A DNA stretch of 64,000 nucleotides from Roseibium litorale (GCF_014842915.1 NZ_JACYXI010000004.1:124001-188000), one strand, 5' to 3'; counted from the stretch's first letter, positions 28,068 to 36,781 are shown. The notes: a model not told the origin generated them from the sequence alone. Made by a program: numbers and translations.

Positions 28068-28238
28068 GAGGTTGATGACAAACCTAAGGCTTCAGGACTT
28101 TCTCTCCTTGCCGTCCCGGCCTTGAGCCGGGACCTGTAAAAACCCTATTTCTTTCAATAGAATAAGTAGACGGTAGATCCCGGATCTTCGCTTCGCTACG
28201 TCCGGGAAAGCGCAGTGGTGGGGTTTTTCAGCAGTCTG
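28068..28238 (-). repeat. dispersed 170-bp repeat, copy B (inverted)
   Basis: The reverse complement of this 171-base segment aligns end to end with copy D (44250-44421), by eye over 85 percent identical. The order is AGACTGCTGA, AAACCCCACCAC, GCGCTTTCCCGGACGTAGCG, AAGCGAAGATCCGGGATCTA, TTATTCTATTGAAAGAAATA, GGGTTTTTA, CAGGTCCCGGCTCAAGGCC, GGGACGGC and finally GGTTTGTCATCAACCTC. It contains two internal palindromes (CCCGGA...TCCGGG and GTCCCGGC...GCCGGGAC). It lies exactly between two near-identical terminators. Confidence 0.9.
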
Positions 28239-28239
28239 A

Positions 28240-28267
28240 AAGGCCGGACAACGCTCCGGCCTTTTTA
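28240..28267 (+). terminator. second terminator of the twin pair at parB
   Basis: AAGGCCGG - ACAACGCT - CCGGCCTTTTT, nearly the same as the terminator at 28039 with only loop changes, 200 bases further on. Confidence 0.85.
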
Positions 28268-28297
28268 TTGTCTCACCAGTCTGTTCTGGGGTCCCAA

Positions 28298-28330
28298 GAA
28301 GTCACGTATCGGAAAAGTGCACGTGACTTC
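28298..28330. repeat. 10-base perfect inverted repeat
   Basis: GAAGTCACGT at 28298-28307 and ACGTGACTTC at 28321-28330, with a 13-base spacer. It is followed by an AT-rich stretch. No adjacent gene starts here, so its role is unclear. Confidence 0.55.
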
Positions 28331-28451
28331 GGTTAAGTTATTGATTTTTATTAATTATCAAAGCGTCTATTTGTTTCCAAAGCGATACATGCACACCCTG
28401 AAACCACCGATAGGGCAGGGGGCTTACTGTTCATCTGCGATCCGCTCAGCA

Positions 28452-28485
28452 CAAACAAAAACGGCGGCCCGTGAAGGCCGCCGTT
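28452..28485 (-). terminator. intrinsic terminator after typA
   Basis: On the minus strand AACGGCGGCC - TTCACG - GGCCGCCGTT followed by TTTGTTTG, 30 bases past the typA stop. Confidence 0.88.
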
Positions 28486-28514
28486 CTTGAAGACTGACTG
28501 TCTTTTGCCTGAAA

Positions 28515-30338
28515 TCAGGCAGTTGCCTTGTTGGCCGCGCGTTCTGCACGCTTACGGTCGTTCGGATCCAGGATCGCCTTGCGAAGACGGATGGATTCCG
28601 GGGTGACTTCCACCAGTTCGTCGTCCGCGATGTAGGACAGAGCGGCTTCCAGTGTCAGGCGCTTCGGCGTGGTCAGCTTGACCGCGTCGTCCTTGCCTGC
28701 CGAACGGATGTTCGTCAGCTGCTTGCCCTTCAGAACGTTTACTTCCAGGTCGTTGCCGCGGGTGTGCTCACCGATGATCATGCCCGCGTAAACCTTGGTG
28801 CCCGGGTCGATCATCATCGGACCACGGTCTTCCAGGTTGAACAGCGCGTAGGCAACGGCCTCGCCCTGGGCGTTGGACAAAAGCACGCCGGTGTGGCGGC
28901 CCTGGATCGGACCACGGAACGGCTCGTAAGCGTGGAACAGGCGGTTGAAGATTGCTGAACCGCGCGTGTCGGACATCAGTTCGGCCTGGTAACCGATCAG
29001 ACCACGGGTCGGAGCGGTAAAGACCAGACGGGTGCGGCCACCACCGGACGGGCGCACCTCCAGAAGGTCAGCCTTGCGTTCCTGCAGCTTCTGAACCACG
29101 GCGCCGGAGAACTCTTCATCGACGTCGATGATGACTTCTTCGATAGGCTCAAGGCGGTTGCCATCCTTGTCATACTGGAAGACGACGCGCGGACGGCCAA
29201 CGCCCAGCTCGAAGCCTTCACGGCGCATGTTTTCGATCAGGATCGCGAGCAGAAGTTCGCCACGGCCGGAGACGATAAAAGCATCCGGCTCGTCGGTTTC
29301 TTCCACCTTCAGAGCCACGTTGCCTTCGGCTTCCTTGAGCAGGCGCTCGCGGATGACGCGGGACTGAACCTTGGTGCCTTCGGTGCCTGCCAGCGGGCTG
29401 TCGTTGACGCGGAAGGTCATGGACAGGGTCGGCGGATCGATCGGCTGGGCGGTCAGCGGCTCGTTGACTTCCGGTGAGCAGAGCGTGTCTGCCACGGTTG
29501 CCTTGGTCAGGCCTGCGATGGAGACAATGTCCCCGGCTTCACCCTGCTCGATGGCCTGACGTTCCAGACCGCGGAAAGCGAGGATCTTGGACACGCGGCC
29601 AGTTTCGACCTGCTTGCCATCGCGGCTCAGTGCCTTGATGGGCATGTTCGGAACGGCGGTGCCCGAGACGATGCGGCCGGTCAGAATGCGGCCCAGGAAC
29701 GGATCGGACTGGATCGTGGTGGCGAGCATCTTGAAAGCGCCCGGCTCAGCGGAAGGCGGAGCAACCTTGTCGAGCACCATGTCGAACAGCGGTGCCATGC
29801 TGTCCTTCGGGCCGTCCGGCTCGGTGGACATCCATTCCTGCTTGGCAGATCCGTAGAGAACCGGGAAGTCCAGCTGCTCTTCGTTTGCATCCAGAGACGC
29901 GAACAGGTCAAACACTTCGTCGAGAACTTCGTCGGCGCGCTGCTCCGGCTTGTCGATCTTGTTGATGGCAACGATCGGCTTCAGGCCGAGCTTCAGGGCC
30001 TTACCAAGCACGAACTTGGTCTGCGGCATCGGGCCTTCAGCTGCGTCCACCAGCAGAACCACACCGTCAACCATGTGAAGGATACGCTCGACCTCACCAC
30101 CAAAGTCGGCGTGGCCCGGGGTGTCCACGATGTTGATGCGCGTGTCGTTCCAGACCAGCGAGGTGACCTTGGCAAGAATGGTGATGCCGCGTTCACGCTC
30201 GATGTCGTTGCTGTCCATCATGCGCTCTTCGGTCCGCTGGTTGTCGCGGAACGCGCCGGATTTCTTCAGCAGAACGTCGATAAGGGTAGTCTTGCCATGG
30301 TCGACGTGTGCGATGATGGCGATATTTCGGAGTTTCAT
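28515..30338 (-). CDS. typA: ribosome-associated GTPase TypA/BipA
   Basis: A 607-residue translational GTPase. The start at 30338 ([19 protein letters not shown]) is the family N-terminus and has GGAG just upstream; the frame is open 58 codons further but that part looks non-coding. G1 [10 protein letters not shown]2/G3 ERERGITI and [15 protein letters not shown]4 NKIDKP; then EF-G-like domains and the BipA C-terminal domain ([30 protein letters not shown]). TypA acts on ribosome assembly and stress adaptation, especially in the cold. A terminator-like hairpin directly precedes the ribosome binding site. Confidence 0.97.
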   Translation of the reverse strand: MKLRNIAIIAHVDHGKTTLIDVLLKKSGAFRDNQRTEERMMDSNDIERERGITILAKVTSLVWNDTRINIVDTPGHADFGGEVERILHMVDGVVLLVDAAEGPMPQTKFVLGKALKLGLKPIVAINKIDKPEQRADEVLDEVFDLFASLDANEEQLDFPVLYGSAKQEWMSTEPDGPKDSMAPLFDMVLDKVAPPSAEPGAFKMLATTIQSDPFLGRILTGRIVSGTAVPNMPIKALSRDGKQVETGRVSKILAFRGLERQAIEQGEAGDIVSIAGLTKATVADTLCSPEVNEPLTAQPIDPPTLSMTFRVNDSPLAGTEGTKVQSRVIRERLLKEAEGNVALKVEETDEPDAFIVSGRGELLLAILIENMRREGFELGVGRPRVVFQYDKDGNRLEPIEEVIIDVDEEFSGAVVQKLQERKADLLEVRPSGGGRTRLVFTAPTRGLIGYQAELMSDTRGSAIFNRLFHAYEPFRGPIQGRHTGVLLSNAQGEAVAYALFNLEDRGPMMIDPGTKVYAGMIIGEHTRGNDLEVNVLKGKQLTNIRSAGKDDAVKLTTPKRLTLEAALSYIADDELVEVTPESIRLRKAILDPNDRKRAERAANKATA

Positions 30339-30348
30339 GTCAGGCTCC

Positions 30349-30387
30349 AAAAAGACACTGCGGGCCTTTGGGGCCCGCAGGTGTGTC
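30349..30387 (-). promoter_or_regulatory. terminator-like hairpin in the typA leader (possible attenuator)
   Basis: On the minus strand GACAC..CTGCGGGCC - CCAAA - GGCCCGCAGTGTC is followed at once by TTTTT and then by the GGAG ribosome binding site. A long GC-rich stem plus U tract placed between promoter and start codon has the form of an intrinsic terminator and could attenuate transcription or mask initiation. Confidence 0.6.
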
Positions 30388-30495
30388 TTGGCTCTCGTTT
30401 TCCGGGATTCAGCCTGCTCGGCCGAAATTTGCGCCCTATATAGTCCGAATGGCGGATTTGTGCAATGCGGCGGTGGTCGTTTGAGGCAGACTGGC

Positions 30496-30538
30496 TTGAC
30501 ATCCTCCTGCACTGGGCTAGATTATAAGGTATCCTTAT
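30496..30538 (+). promoter_or_regulatory. promoter and palindromic operator of the marR-bcr operon
   Basis: A -35-like TTGACA at 30496-30501 and a possible -10 at TAGATT (16-base spacing) or GATTAT (18-base). The perfect inverted repeat ATAAGG-TAT-CCTTAT at 30524-30538 overlaps the -10 or start site, as expected for autorepression by the MarR protein encoded just downstream. Confidence 0.6.
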
Positions 30539-30552
30539 TAATTGGAGCGCAG

Positions 30553-31014
30553 ATGAAGCCTCTTGCCCCGGACTCGAGCATCACGCTCATGATTGTTGAT
30601 ACGGCCCGCCTCCTGCGCAAAAGGTTCGAGATCGCTCTTTCTCATGTTGAGACTGGACTGACGGTCTCTGAGGCGCGGGCACTGGCGATTATCTGGCGCA
30701 ATCCGGGGCTCCGGCAAACCGCGCTTGCCGATCGGATGAACGTGGAGCCCATGACCCTCGTCGGCTATCTGGACGCGCTGGAAAAGGCCGGACTCATTGC
30801 CCGCCAGGCTGATCCGAGTGACCGGCGCGCCAAGCTGGTTGTTTTGACCGAGGAAGCCGATCCTGTTCTCGACAAGATCGGCATGGCCATGACTGAGCTC
30901 CGTGCCGAAGTCCTTGCCGGGGTGTCCCAGGAAGAGCAGAAATTGCTTGAAGGCCTTCTTGGAACGCTGAAGGGAAATCTTTTGAGCGGCGAAGCCGGTA
31001 ACTGCAACAGGTAA
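30553..31014 (+). CDS. MarR-family transcriptional regulator
   Basis: A 153-residue winged-helix regulator starting at the ATG at 30553 with GGAGCGC upstream; the long open frame before it is antisense to typA. Seen: [49 protein letters not shown], the recognition helix region, and the wing [16 protein letters not shown]. It should repress the efflux gene that follows after 61 bases and probably itself through the operator at 30524. The ligand is unknown. Confidence 0.9.
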   Translation: MKPLAPDSSITLMIVDTARLLRKRFEIALSHVETGLTVSEARALAIIWRNPGLRQTALADRMNVEPMTLVGYLDALEKAGLIARQADPSDRRAKLVVLTEEADPVLDKIGMAMTELRAEVLAGVSQEEQKLLEGLLGTLKGNLLSGEAGNCNR

Positions 31015-31075
31015 CCCACATGTTGGCCCGGATCCTGATGCAAACGCATCATCCCGGTCAGGAACTATCCATCAG

Positions 31076-32290
31076 ATGAAAATGGAAACTCTCTCGCTCC
31101 CTTCACCGCCCATGAGCGTGCTGCGGACGTCGATCCTCGGTGCGGCTCTTGTTGCCATCGGGCCGATCACCATGGCTCTTTATACGCCCGCCATGCCGGC
31201 GCTGGCGGCGGATTTCGGCACGTCGGAATCCATGATCAAGCTGACACTGACGGCGTATTTCGCCGGCTTTGCAGTCACACAGCTTCTGTGCGGCCCCCTC
31301 ACCGATGCCTTTGGCCGCAAGCCTATAACACTCGCCTTCCTGACCCTCTATCTCGCTTCAACGCTGCTGGCGAGTTTTGCGCCCACGGTGGAGTGGATGA
31401 TGATTGCCCGCACCCTGCAAGGGATCGGTGCTGCTGTCGGGATCTCGGTATCGAGATCCATCGTACGGGACCAGTATACCGGGCAGCAGTCCGCCCAGAT
31501 CATGAACACGGTCGCGACCATGCTGGCGCTCGGGCCTGCGGTCTCCCCTACTCTCGGCGGATTTATCCTCGAACTCTTCGGCTGGCGGGAAATCTTCTAC
31601 TGCATGATCGGTTATGGCCTGATCCTGATGGTTGCAGTGGCGCTGTTTCAGCCGGAAACCAACAGGTTCCTATCGCTCTCCAACATTCATCCGGGACGGC
31701 TGCTGCGCAATTACAGCACCTTGCTGAAGGACAACCGTTTCTTGCGGCCTAGCCTCCTTCTCGGCTTTTGTCTTGGCAACATCTACACCATGGCGACGGT
31801 TCAGCCTTTTGTTCTCATTCACGTGGTCGGGCTGTCCCCGTCCCAGTTCGGCATGGGCATGATGCTGCAATCCTTCTCCTTCATCACCGGAACGCTTGTC
31901 TCGGGCCGCCTGCTCAAGCGGCTGGACGCAGAACGTCTGGTGCCGATCGGCATGGCGGGCATGCTGACCGGAGCGATTGCCATGTTCGTGCTGCTGCGGG
32001 TGTTTCCACCCAGCTATCTGACGGTTATGGGGCCTGTCGGTATCTTCGCCTTCTTTCTCTCGTTTGTGCTGCCGGCTTGTCTCACCAACGCCATGCGGGA
32101 CTTTCCGCAGATTGCTGGCGCGGCGTCTTCCATGGTCGGTTTCCTGCAATTTGGCGGCGGTATCGCGGGCAGTCTCGTAATCGCCTCCCTGGGCGATCCG
32201 CTTCTGGGCATGCAGACCATTGTGCCCGCCATGCCGATTACCGGCATTCTGATCTATCTGCTGATGGGAATGGGGGCCAAGAAGGCCTAA
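31076..32290 (+). CDS. MFS multidrug efflux transporter, Bcr/CflA type
   Basis: A 404-residue, twelve-helix major facilitator. The loop 2-3 motif is CGPLTDAFGRKPITL, motif B is ARTLQGIGAAVGISVSRSIVRD, and motif C is LGPAVSPTLGGFILELFGWREIFY, the combination typical of drug/H+ antiporters of the DHA1 Bcr/CflA branch. Pairing with a MarR regulator supports inducible export of a toxic compound; the compound cannot be predicted. Confidence 0.9.
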   Translation: MKMETLSLPSPPMSVLRTSILGAALVAIGPITMALYTPAMPALAADFGTSESMIKLTLTAYFAGFAVTQLLCGPLTDAFGRKPITLAFLTLYLASTLLASFAPTVEWMMIARTLQGIGAAVGISVSRSIVRDQYTGQQSAQIMNTVATMLALGPAVSPTLGGFILELFGWREIFYCMIGYGLILMVAVALFQPETNRFLSLSNIHPGRLLRNYSTLLKDNRFLRPSLLLGFCLGNIYTMATVQPFVLIHVVGLSPSQFGMGMMLQSFSFITGTLVSGRLLKRLDAERLVPIGMAGMLTGAIAMFVLLRVFPPSYLTVMGPVGIFAFFLSFVLPACLTNAMRDFPQIAGAASSMVGFLQFGGGIAGSLVIASLGDPLLGMQTIVPAMPITGILIYLLMGMGAKKA

Positions 32291-32299
32291 AAGCAAACA

Positions 32300-32330
32300 G
32301 GGAGTGCGTTTGCACGCACTCCCCTCTTCA
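32300..32330. terminator. hairpin between convergent efflux gene and phoD
   Basis: GGGAGTGCG - TTTG - CACGCACTCCC, a strong stem ten bases after the transporter stop, followed only by a mixed C/T tract, so its termination strength is less certain. Confidence 0.65.
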
Positions 32331-32351
32331 ATCTTCCAGATAATCCGGGGC

Positions 32352-33926
32352 TTAGCCCTGGCGGATCGGGTCCAGCGTCACTTTGTGCAGTTCAACATCG
32401 TCGCGGTCCATCAAGCGGACTGTGAGCTGTTCGGTCTGGCCGTCAATGTCGACGAGGCCGAAGAACTGCAGGCCCATGGACGGGGCCAGATTGACGCCCT
32501 GCTCTGCGGTCGGAGCCTTCACGAACTTCACTTCCGGACCGAAGGTCATGTCCAGGTCGTTCGGGCCGAAAGTTCCGGCGTGGATCGGACCGGAGACGAA
32601 TTCCCAGAAGGGCTTGAAGTCCTGGAACTGGGCCTTGTCCGGGTTGTAGTAGTGAGCGGCGGTGTAGTGAACGTCGGCGGTCAGCCAGACGATGTTGTCG
32701 ATATCAGCCGACTTGATGAAGCGCAGCAAATCGGCGAACTCCAGTTCCCGGCCCTTCGGCGCGCCATTGTCGCCGTTTGAAACGGCTTCAGTCCGCTTTT
32801 CCCCGTTCACCGTGTCCCAGACGCACAGGCCGATCGGCATGTCGCAGGCGATGACTTTCCAGGTGGCGCGGGAGTTGATCAGCTCACGCTTCAGCCAGGC
32901 AAGCTGTTCTGCACCGAGGATCTGGGACTGCGCGGTGATCTCGTCCTGCATGCCATCCGCATTCGGGCCGCGGTAGGAGCGCAGATCCAGGAAGAACACG
33001 TCCAGCAGCGGGCCGTAAGCGATCTTGCGGTAGATACGGCCAGGTTCCGCCGGCACATAGCGGATCGGGGTCAGTTCGTGGAAGGCCTGTGCGGCGCGGG
33101 CGGCCAGAACCTGAACGTTCTTTTCCGTGTAGCGGTCATCGGCGGTCAGATCCTTCGCGGCTGACCAGTTGTTGACCACTTCATGGTCGTCCCACTGGAA
33201 GAAGGTCGGCACTTCCGCGTTGAAGGCGAGCAGGTTCTCATCCATCAGATTGTATTTCCACTGGCCGCGGTACTCGTCCAGCGTTTCGGCGACCTTTGAC
33301 TTTTCCTCTGTTACAAGGTTCTTCCAGATCGTGCCGTCCTTCATCTCGACGGTTTCCTTCAGCGGGCCATCGGCATAGATGGTATCGCCGGAGTGGATGA
33401 AGAAGTCCGGGCTATGCTTGGCCATGGTGGCATAGGTCTTCATGCCGCCCTTGTCCTTGTCGATACCCCAGCCCTGTCCGACCGTGTCACCGGACCAGGC
33501 AAAGCGCACATTGCGGCGGGACCCGGGCGCAGTGCGGAAACGGCCTACGACCGGCTCCGACAAGGCATTGACGTCATTGAGATCGGCGAAGGCAACGCGG
33601 TAGAAGATCTCCTGATCGGAGGGCAGACCTTCCAGCAGGCGCTTTGCGGCAAAATCTCTGTCCGGGAATGCGTTGATCGGTGCCAGGCGCGTCGGGTTCT
33701 CAAACGAGCCGGTCGTATCGAATTCCACCAGCATCTTCGCGGGACGGTCGGTGCGGGCCCAGATCATGCCGGAGTTTGCATCCACATCGCCGGATTGCAG
33801 ACCATGTGTCACCATCGGGCGGGACGAGGCACGTGAAATGGCCGGCATGGCAAGTCCGCTGGCATAGACCAGGCCAGTCGCGGCGGACGACTTCAAAAAA
33901 GAGCGGCGGGAAAAACGCGGGTTCAT
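32352..33926 (-). CDS. phoD: Tat-exported alkaline phosphatase/phosphodiesterase, PhoD type
   Basis: A 524-residue metallophosphatase. I start at the ATG at 33926, where a twin-arginine signal begins (SRRSFLKSSAATGLVYASGLAMPAISRAS). A PhoD N-terminal domain (THGLQSGDVDANSGMIWARTDRPAKMLVEFDT) precedes the catalytic core: FAWSGDTVGQGWGID, HSGDTIYADGPL, WDDHEVVNNWS, DLRSYRGPN and LTADVHYTAAHYYNP supply Asp, Asn, His and Tyr ligands for the Fe/Ca centre. It is periplasmic or secreted and releases phosphate from phosphodiesters and monoesters. No Pho box was evident upstream. Confidence 0.93.
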   Translation of the reverse strand: MNPRFSRRSFLKSSAATGLVYASGLAMPAISRASSRPMVTHGLQSGDVDANSGMIWARTDRPAKMLVEFDTTGSFENPTRLAPINAFPDRDFAAKRLLEGLPSDQEIFYRVAFADLNDVNALSEPVVGRFRTAPGSRRNVRFAWSGDTVGQGWGIDKDKGGMKTYATMAKHSPDFFIHSGDTIYADGPLKETVEMKDGTIWKNLVTEEKSKVAETLDEYRGQWKYNLMDENLLAFNAEVPTFFQWDDHEVVNNWSAAKDLTADDRYTEKNVQVLAARAAQAFHELTPIRYVPAEPGRIYRKIAYGPLLDVFFLDLRSYRGPNADGMQDEITAQSQILGAEQLAWLKRELINSRATWKVIACDMPIGLCVWDTVNGEKRTEAVSNGDNGAPKGRELEFADLLRFIKSADIDNIVWLTADVHYTAAHYYNPDKAQFQDFKPFWEFVSGPIHAGTFGPNDLDMTFGPEVKFVKAPTAEQGVNLAPSMGLQFFGLVDIDGQTEQLTVRLMDRDDVELHKVTLDPIRQG

Positions 33927-34112
33927 ATGCTGGCTCCAAAGCTGGCGGATGGCGGCGGCCACCCTTTATTGCCCGCATTCAATGCCGTCAGTTCCTGACA
34001 GTGCGATTAAACCTTCGTGACAGCCAGCCGAAGATTTCATGACAGCGGGCCTGCTCCCGTCTTGACCTTGCCCGCCGGAGGCGTCACACAGCCGCAAACG
34101 GGATTGAAACCT

Positions 34113-34946
34113 ATGCAATCTGATCGCACCGCCTATGTATTGCCAGCTTTGGCCGATGCCGGGGCGCGGGCCCATGTGATGGGCATTTTGAATGTCACGC
34201 CGGACAGTTTTTCCGATGGCGGACGGCATGATGATGCGGAAGGTGCCCTAGCCCATGCTCGGCTGATGATCGCAGAAGGCGCGGATATCATCGATATCGG
34301 CGCGGAAAGCACGCGTCCCGGCTCAGCTCCCGTTTCACAGCAACAGGAATGGGACCGGCTCCGGTCGATCATAGAACCTGTGGCCGCGCTCGGCGTGCCT
34401 GTTTCTATCGACACCTACAAGGCAGAGACCGCCCGTCTCGCCTGTGCCGCTGGAGCTGTCATCATCAATGATGTCTGGGGCCTGCAGAAGGATCCGGCCA
34501 TGCCGGAGATCGCAGCAGATACTGGTGCGTATGTCGTCATGATGCACAACCGTATGGAGGCGGATACTTCGATTGATATCATGTCGGACATCGACCGCTG
34601 GTTCGAGCGCTCCATGGAACTGGCGGACAAGGCTGGCATTCCGCGCGAAAAGCAGATCCTTGATCCCGGTTTCGGCTTCGGCAAGACGATGGACCAGAAC
34701 TTCCTGGTGCTGAACCGTTTGCAGGAGCTGTCCAAACATGGGCTGCCGATCCTGGCCGGCGCGTCACGCAAGCGCATGATCGGAGCGGTTTTGAATGTCG
34801 AGACCGGTGAGCGGCTGTTCGGGTCTCTTGCGGTCCATCTGATCGCGATGCAGAAGGGGGCCGATATCGTGCGCGTGCATGATGTGCGGGCCCATGCGGA
34901 TGCAGCCCGCATTCTGGCGGCCACCCGTGCGGAGAAAGTTCTATGA
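34113..34946 (+). CDS. folP: dihydropteroate synthase
   Basis: A 277-residue TIM-barrel enzyme condensing 6-hydroxymethyl-dihydropterin pyrophosphate with p-aminobenzoate; the sulfonamide target. Start taken at the ATG at 34113; a GTG at 34017 would add 32 unlikely residues. Signatures: MGILNVTPDSFSDGG, DIIDIGAESTRPGSAPVS, IINDVWG, DPGFGFGKT and ILAGASRKRMIG. folK overlaps its stop by four bases. folB, which usually lies between these two in rhizobia, is absent. Confidence 0.96.
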   Translation: MQSDRTAYVLPALADAGARAHVMGILNVTPDSFSDGGRHDDAEGALAHARLMIAEGADIIDIGAESTRPGSAPVSQQQEWDRLRSIIEPVAALGVPVSIDTYKAETARLACAAGAVIINDVWGLQKDPAMPEIAADTGAYVVMMHNRMEADTSIDIMSDIDRWFERSMELADKAGIPREKQILDPGFGFGKTMDQNFLVLNRLQELSKHGLPILAGASRKRMIGAVLNVETGERLFGSLAVHLIAMQKGADIVRVHDVRAHADAARILAATRAEKVL

Positions 34947-35446
34947 ACTCCGGAAACCGTCCTGTCCGTGCCGCCCTCGGCCTCGGATCGAATATGGGGG
35001 ACACGCGGGCGCATCTGGAGGCAGCGGTTGCGCGGCTGGATCAGAGCGAAGGCATCAAGGTTCTGGCCCGCTCGTCCGATTACCGCACCCCGCCCTGGGG
35101 ACCGGTGCCGCAGGACGACTACCGCAATATCTGCCTGACTATCGAGACCAGCCTCTCCCCCCGTCAGCTTCTCGACCGGTGCCTGAGGATCGAGAAAGAT
35201 CTCGGGCGGATCCGGGATGTGCGCTGGGGTCCAAGGATCATCGACATCGACGTGCTGATCTATGGTCAGGACAAGGTGGATGAAGAGCACCTCACCATTC
35301 CTCATCCGCGCATGGGCGAGCGGGCCTTTGTTCTGGTGCCGCTTGTCGAGATCTGGCCTGATGCGCCGATCGGGGACGGCCGGACGGCCGAGGAAGCCCT
35401 TACGACCTGCCCGGATGTCGCGGATGTTGTTCTCCTGCGCGACTGA
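34943..35446 (+). CDS. folK: 6-hydroxymethyl-7,8-dihydropterin pyrophosphokinase
   Basis: A 167-residue HPPK. Seen: ALGLGSNMGDTRAHLEAAV at the N-terminus, SSDYRTPPWGPVPQDDYRNICLTIET, the signature LDRCLRIEKDLGRIRDVRWGPRIIDIDVLIYG with the metal-binding Asp pair, and the closing IPHPRMGERAFVLVPL. It produces the substrate of FolP, from which it is translated with a four-base overlap (ATGA). Confidence 0.96.
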   Translation: MNSGNRPVRAALGLGSNMGDTRAHLEAAVARLDQSEGIKVLARSSDYRTPPWGPVPQDDYRNICLTIETSLSPRQLLDRCLRIEKDLGRIRDVRWGPRIIDIDVLIYGQDKVDEEHLTIPHPRMGERAFVLVPLVEIWPDAPIGDGRTAEEALTTCPDVADVVLLRD

Positions 35447-35448
35447 AC

Positions 35449-35901
35449 TCAGTTCAGTGTGTAGAGGCTGATGTTCAGATAGGCCGCGAAGGAAATCCAG
35501 AGCGCATAGGGTACGAAACAAAGGGCTGCGATGCGGTCCCGGTTCCAGGTCAGGCGCAGGAACAACAGGATCGCGGCAAGCATTGCCAGGATAATCACGG
35601 CACCTGCGCCCAGATTATGGAGGCGGAAGACCACGGGACTCCAGGCGAAGTTGAGCAGCATCTGTGCCCACCAGGTCAGAAAGGCAGCGGAAGCGCTGCC
35701 CAGCAGCCAGGTGCGCCATCCGGCAATGGCAATCAGCACGTACAGTGTCGTCCAGGCCGGGGCGAACAGCCAGTTCGGTGGGGTCAACGCGGGTTTTTCG
35801 AGCCCCTGATACCAGGGACCGGGCAGATTGGTTGCCCCGATGAAAAGGCCTATGCCGAGAACTGCGGCAAGAAAGGCTGCAAGACCAAGCCAGCGTCGCA
35901 T
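35449..35901 (-). CDS. tspO: TspO/MBR-family membrane protein
   Basis: A 150-residue protein with five transmembrane helices and the family hallmark PGPWYQGLEKPALTPPNWLFAPAWTTLYVLIAIAGW after helix 1, then WWAQMLLNFAWSPVVF in helix 3. TspO proteins bind and transport or degrade porphyrins and dampen photosynthesis-gene expression in Rhodobacter; the name tryptophan-rich sensory protein reflects the many Trp residues visible here. It converges with folK (two bases apart) and lies 12 bases after the Cys-rich gene at 35914. Confidence 0.94.
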   Translation of the reverse strand: MRRWLGLAAFLAAVLGIGLFIGATNLPGPWYQGLEKPALTPPNWLFAPAWTTLYVLIAIAGWRTWLLGSASAAFLTWWAQMLLNFAWSPVVFRLHNLGAGAVIILAMLAAILLFLRLTWNRDRIAALCFVPYALWISFAAYLNISLYTLN

Positions 35902-35913
35902 TGGAGACTTCCT

Positions 35914-36627
35914 TCAGGGTTTTGCCGCCATGGACCGGACGAGGGAGACAAACGCATTCATATGAAAGCGGGCTTGGTCCGGCAGCGGCGCAAATTCTTG
36001 TCCATAAGGACATTTAGAGCGGGACAGACAGCCTGACCAGCAAGGGCTTTCACCTAGCGTATCGAGATGGCCGCAGCACCTTTCAGCATCATATCCGCGC
36101 CGGGCATCAATGGCGCAGGCTGGACAGGCGGCAATGCAGGGTTTGGCCTCGCAGCCAGGGCAAGGCCCCTGCCCGGCGGGTTGGCCAGGAATTTCTGCTT
36201 TGCGGCTTGAGAGAAAGGCCGCCCGCAGGCCTGCCCAGGGGCCGTATGTTTCATGAACCAGAACGCCGAGAGGGCTGGGTGAGAAACCGCCGGTCCTGAG
36301 TGCCCATTGCTGGAATGGATGGTAGGGCGGCCCCTCAAAGGGAAACAGTGCTGCAAGACCAGCCTCCCCGGCCAATGCGGAGAGAACACGCCTGGTGAAG
36401 CGGTCCAAGGGATCGGTTCCGCCGTCCCGGCTTTCCGGTGCGGACCGGTAGGCTTGCCAGAATTCCACGCCCACACTGCCTATCAGAAAGACAGCCGCCG
36501 CCGGTCGGCCATCAGGCAAATAGACCTGTGGACCATCTGGGTCCGGATGAAAGCCACCGAGCAGCTTGAAACCTTCCCCGGCAATCCGGGCAGTTAGTTC
36601 TGGAAGGTGGTGCTGTGGGTTGGACAT
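35914..36627 (-). CDS. cysteine-rich ferredoxin-like protein
   Basis: A 237-residue soluble protein. The C-terminal 90 residues have two cysteine groups, CPGCEAKPCIAACPACAI and CCGHLDTLGESPCWSGCLSRSKCPYG, which look like one or two 4Fe-4S clusters and resemble the ferredoxin part of epoxyqueuosine reductase (QueG). The N-terminal half (GEGFKLLGGFHPDPDGPQVYLPDGRPAAAVFLIGSVG) is not the QueG corrinoid domain and I do not recognise it. I would call it a 4Fe-4S protein of unknown role. It is followed by tspO after 12 bases, so the two may be co-transcribed. Confidence 0.75.
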   Translation of the reverse strand: MSNPQHHLPELTARIAGEGFKLLGGFHPDPDGPQVYLPDGRPAAAVFLIGSVGVEFWQAYRSAPESRDGGTDPLDRFTRRVLSALAGEAGLAALFPFEGPPYHPFQQWALRTGGFSPSPLGVLVHETYGPWAGLRAAFLSSRKAEIPGQPAGQGPCPGCEAKPCIAACPACAIDARRGYDAERCCGHLDTLGESPCWSGCLSRSKCPYGQEFAPLPDQARFHMNAFVSLVRSMAAKP

Positions 36628-36781
36628 GGTGCGACATCAATGCTCTTGCCGGGATCTTTGGCAAGGGGCAAGCTTCCTTCGAATTCTTCGGCCAGCCGGT
36701 TTATTTCTGTTGTCACCGTGATCTGGATGACCATAATCGGAATAGTTTCGAAGCAGTGCAAGTTTCGGGTGGGGGAGCGAT

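Larger units (their letters stand above)
27994..28514. other. parB-typA convergent intergenic region
   Basis: A 521-base gap without a convincing gene. In order it holds terminator 1, the inverted copy (B) of the dispersed repeat, a second near-identical terminator, a 10-base inverted repeat (28298-28330), an AT-rich patch near 28330-28375, and the typA terminator on the minus strand. Confidence 0.85.
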
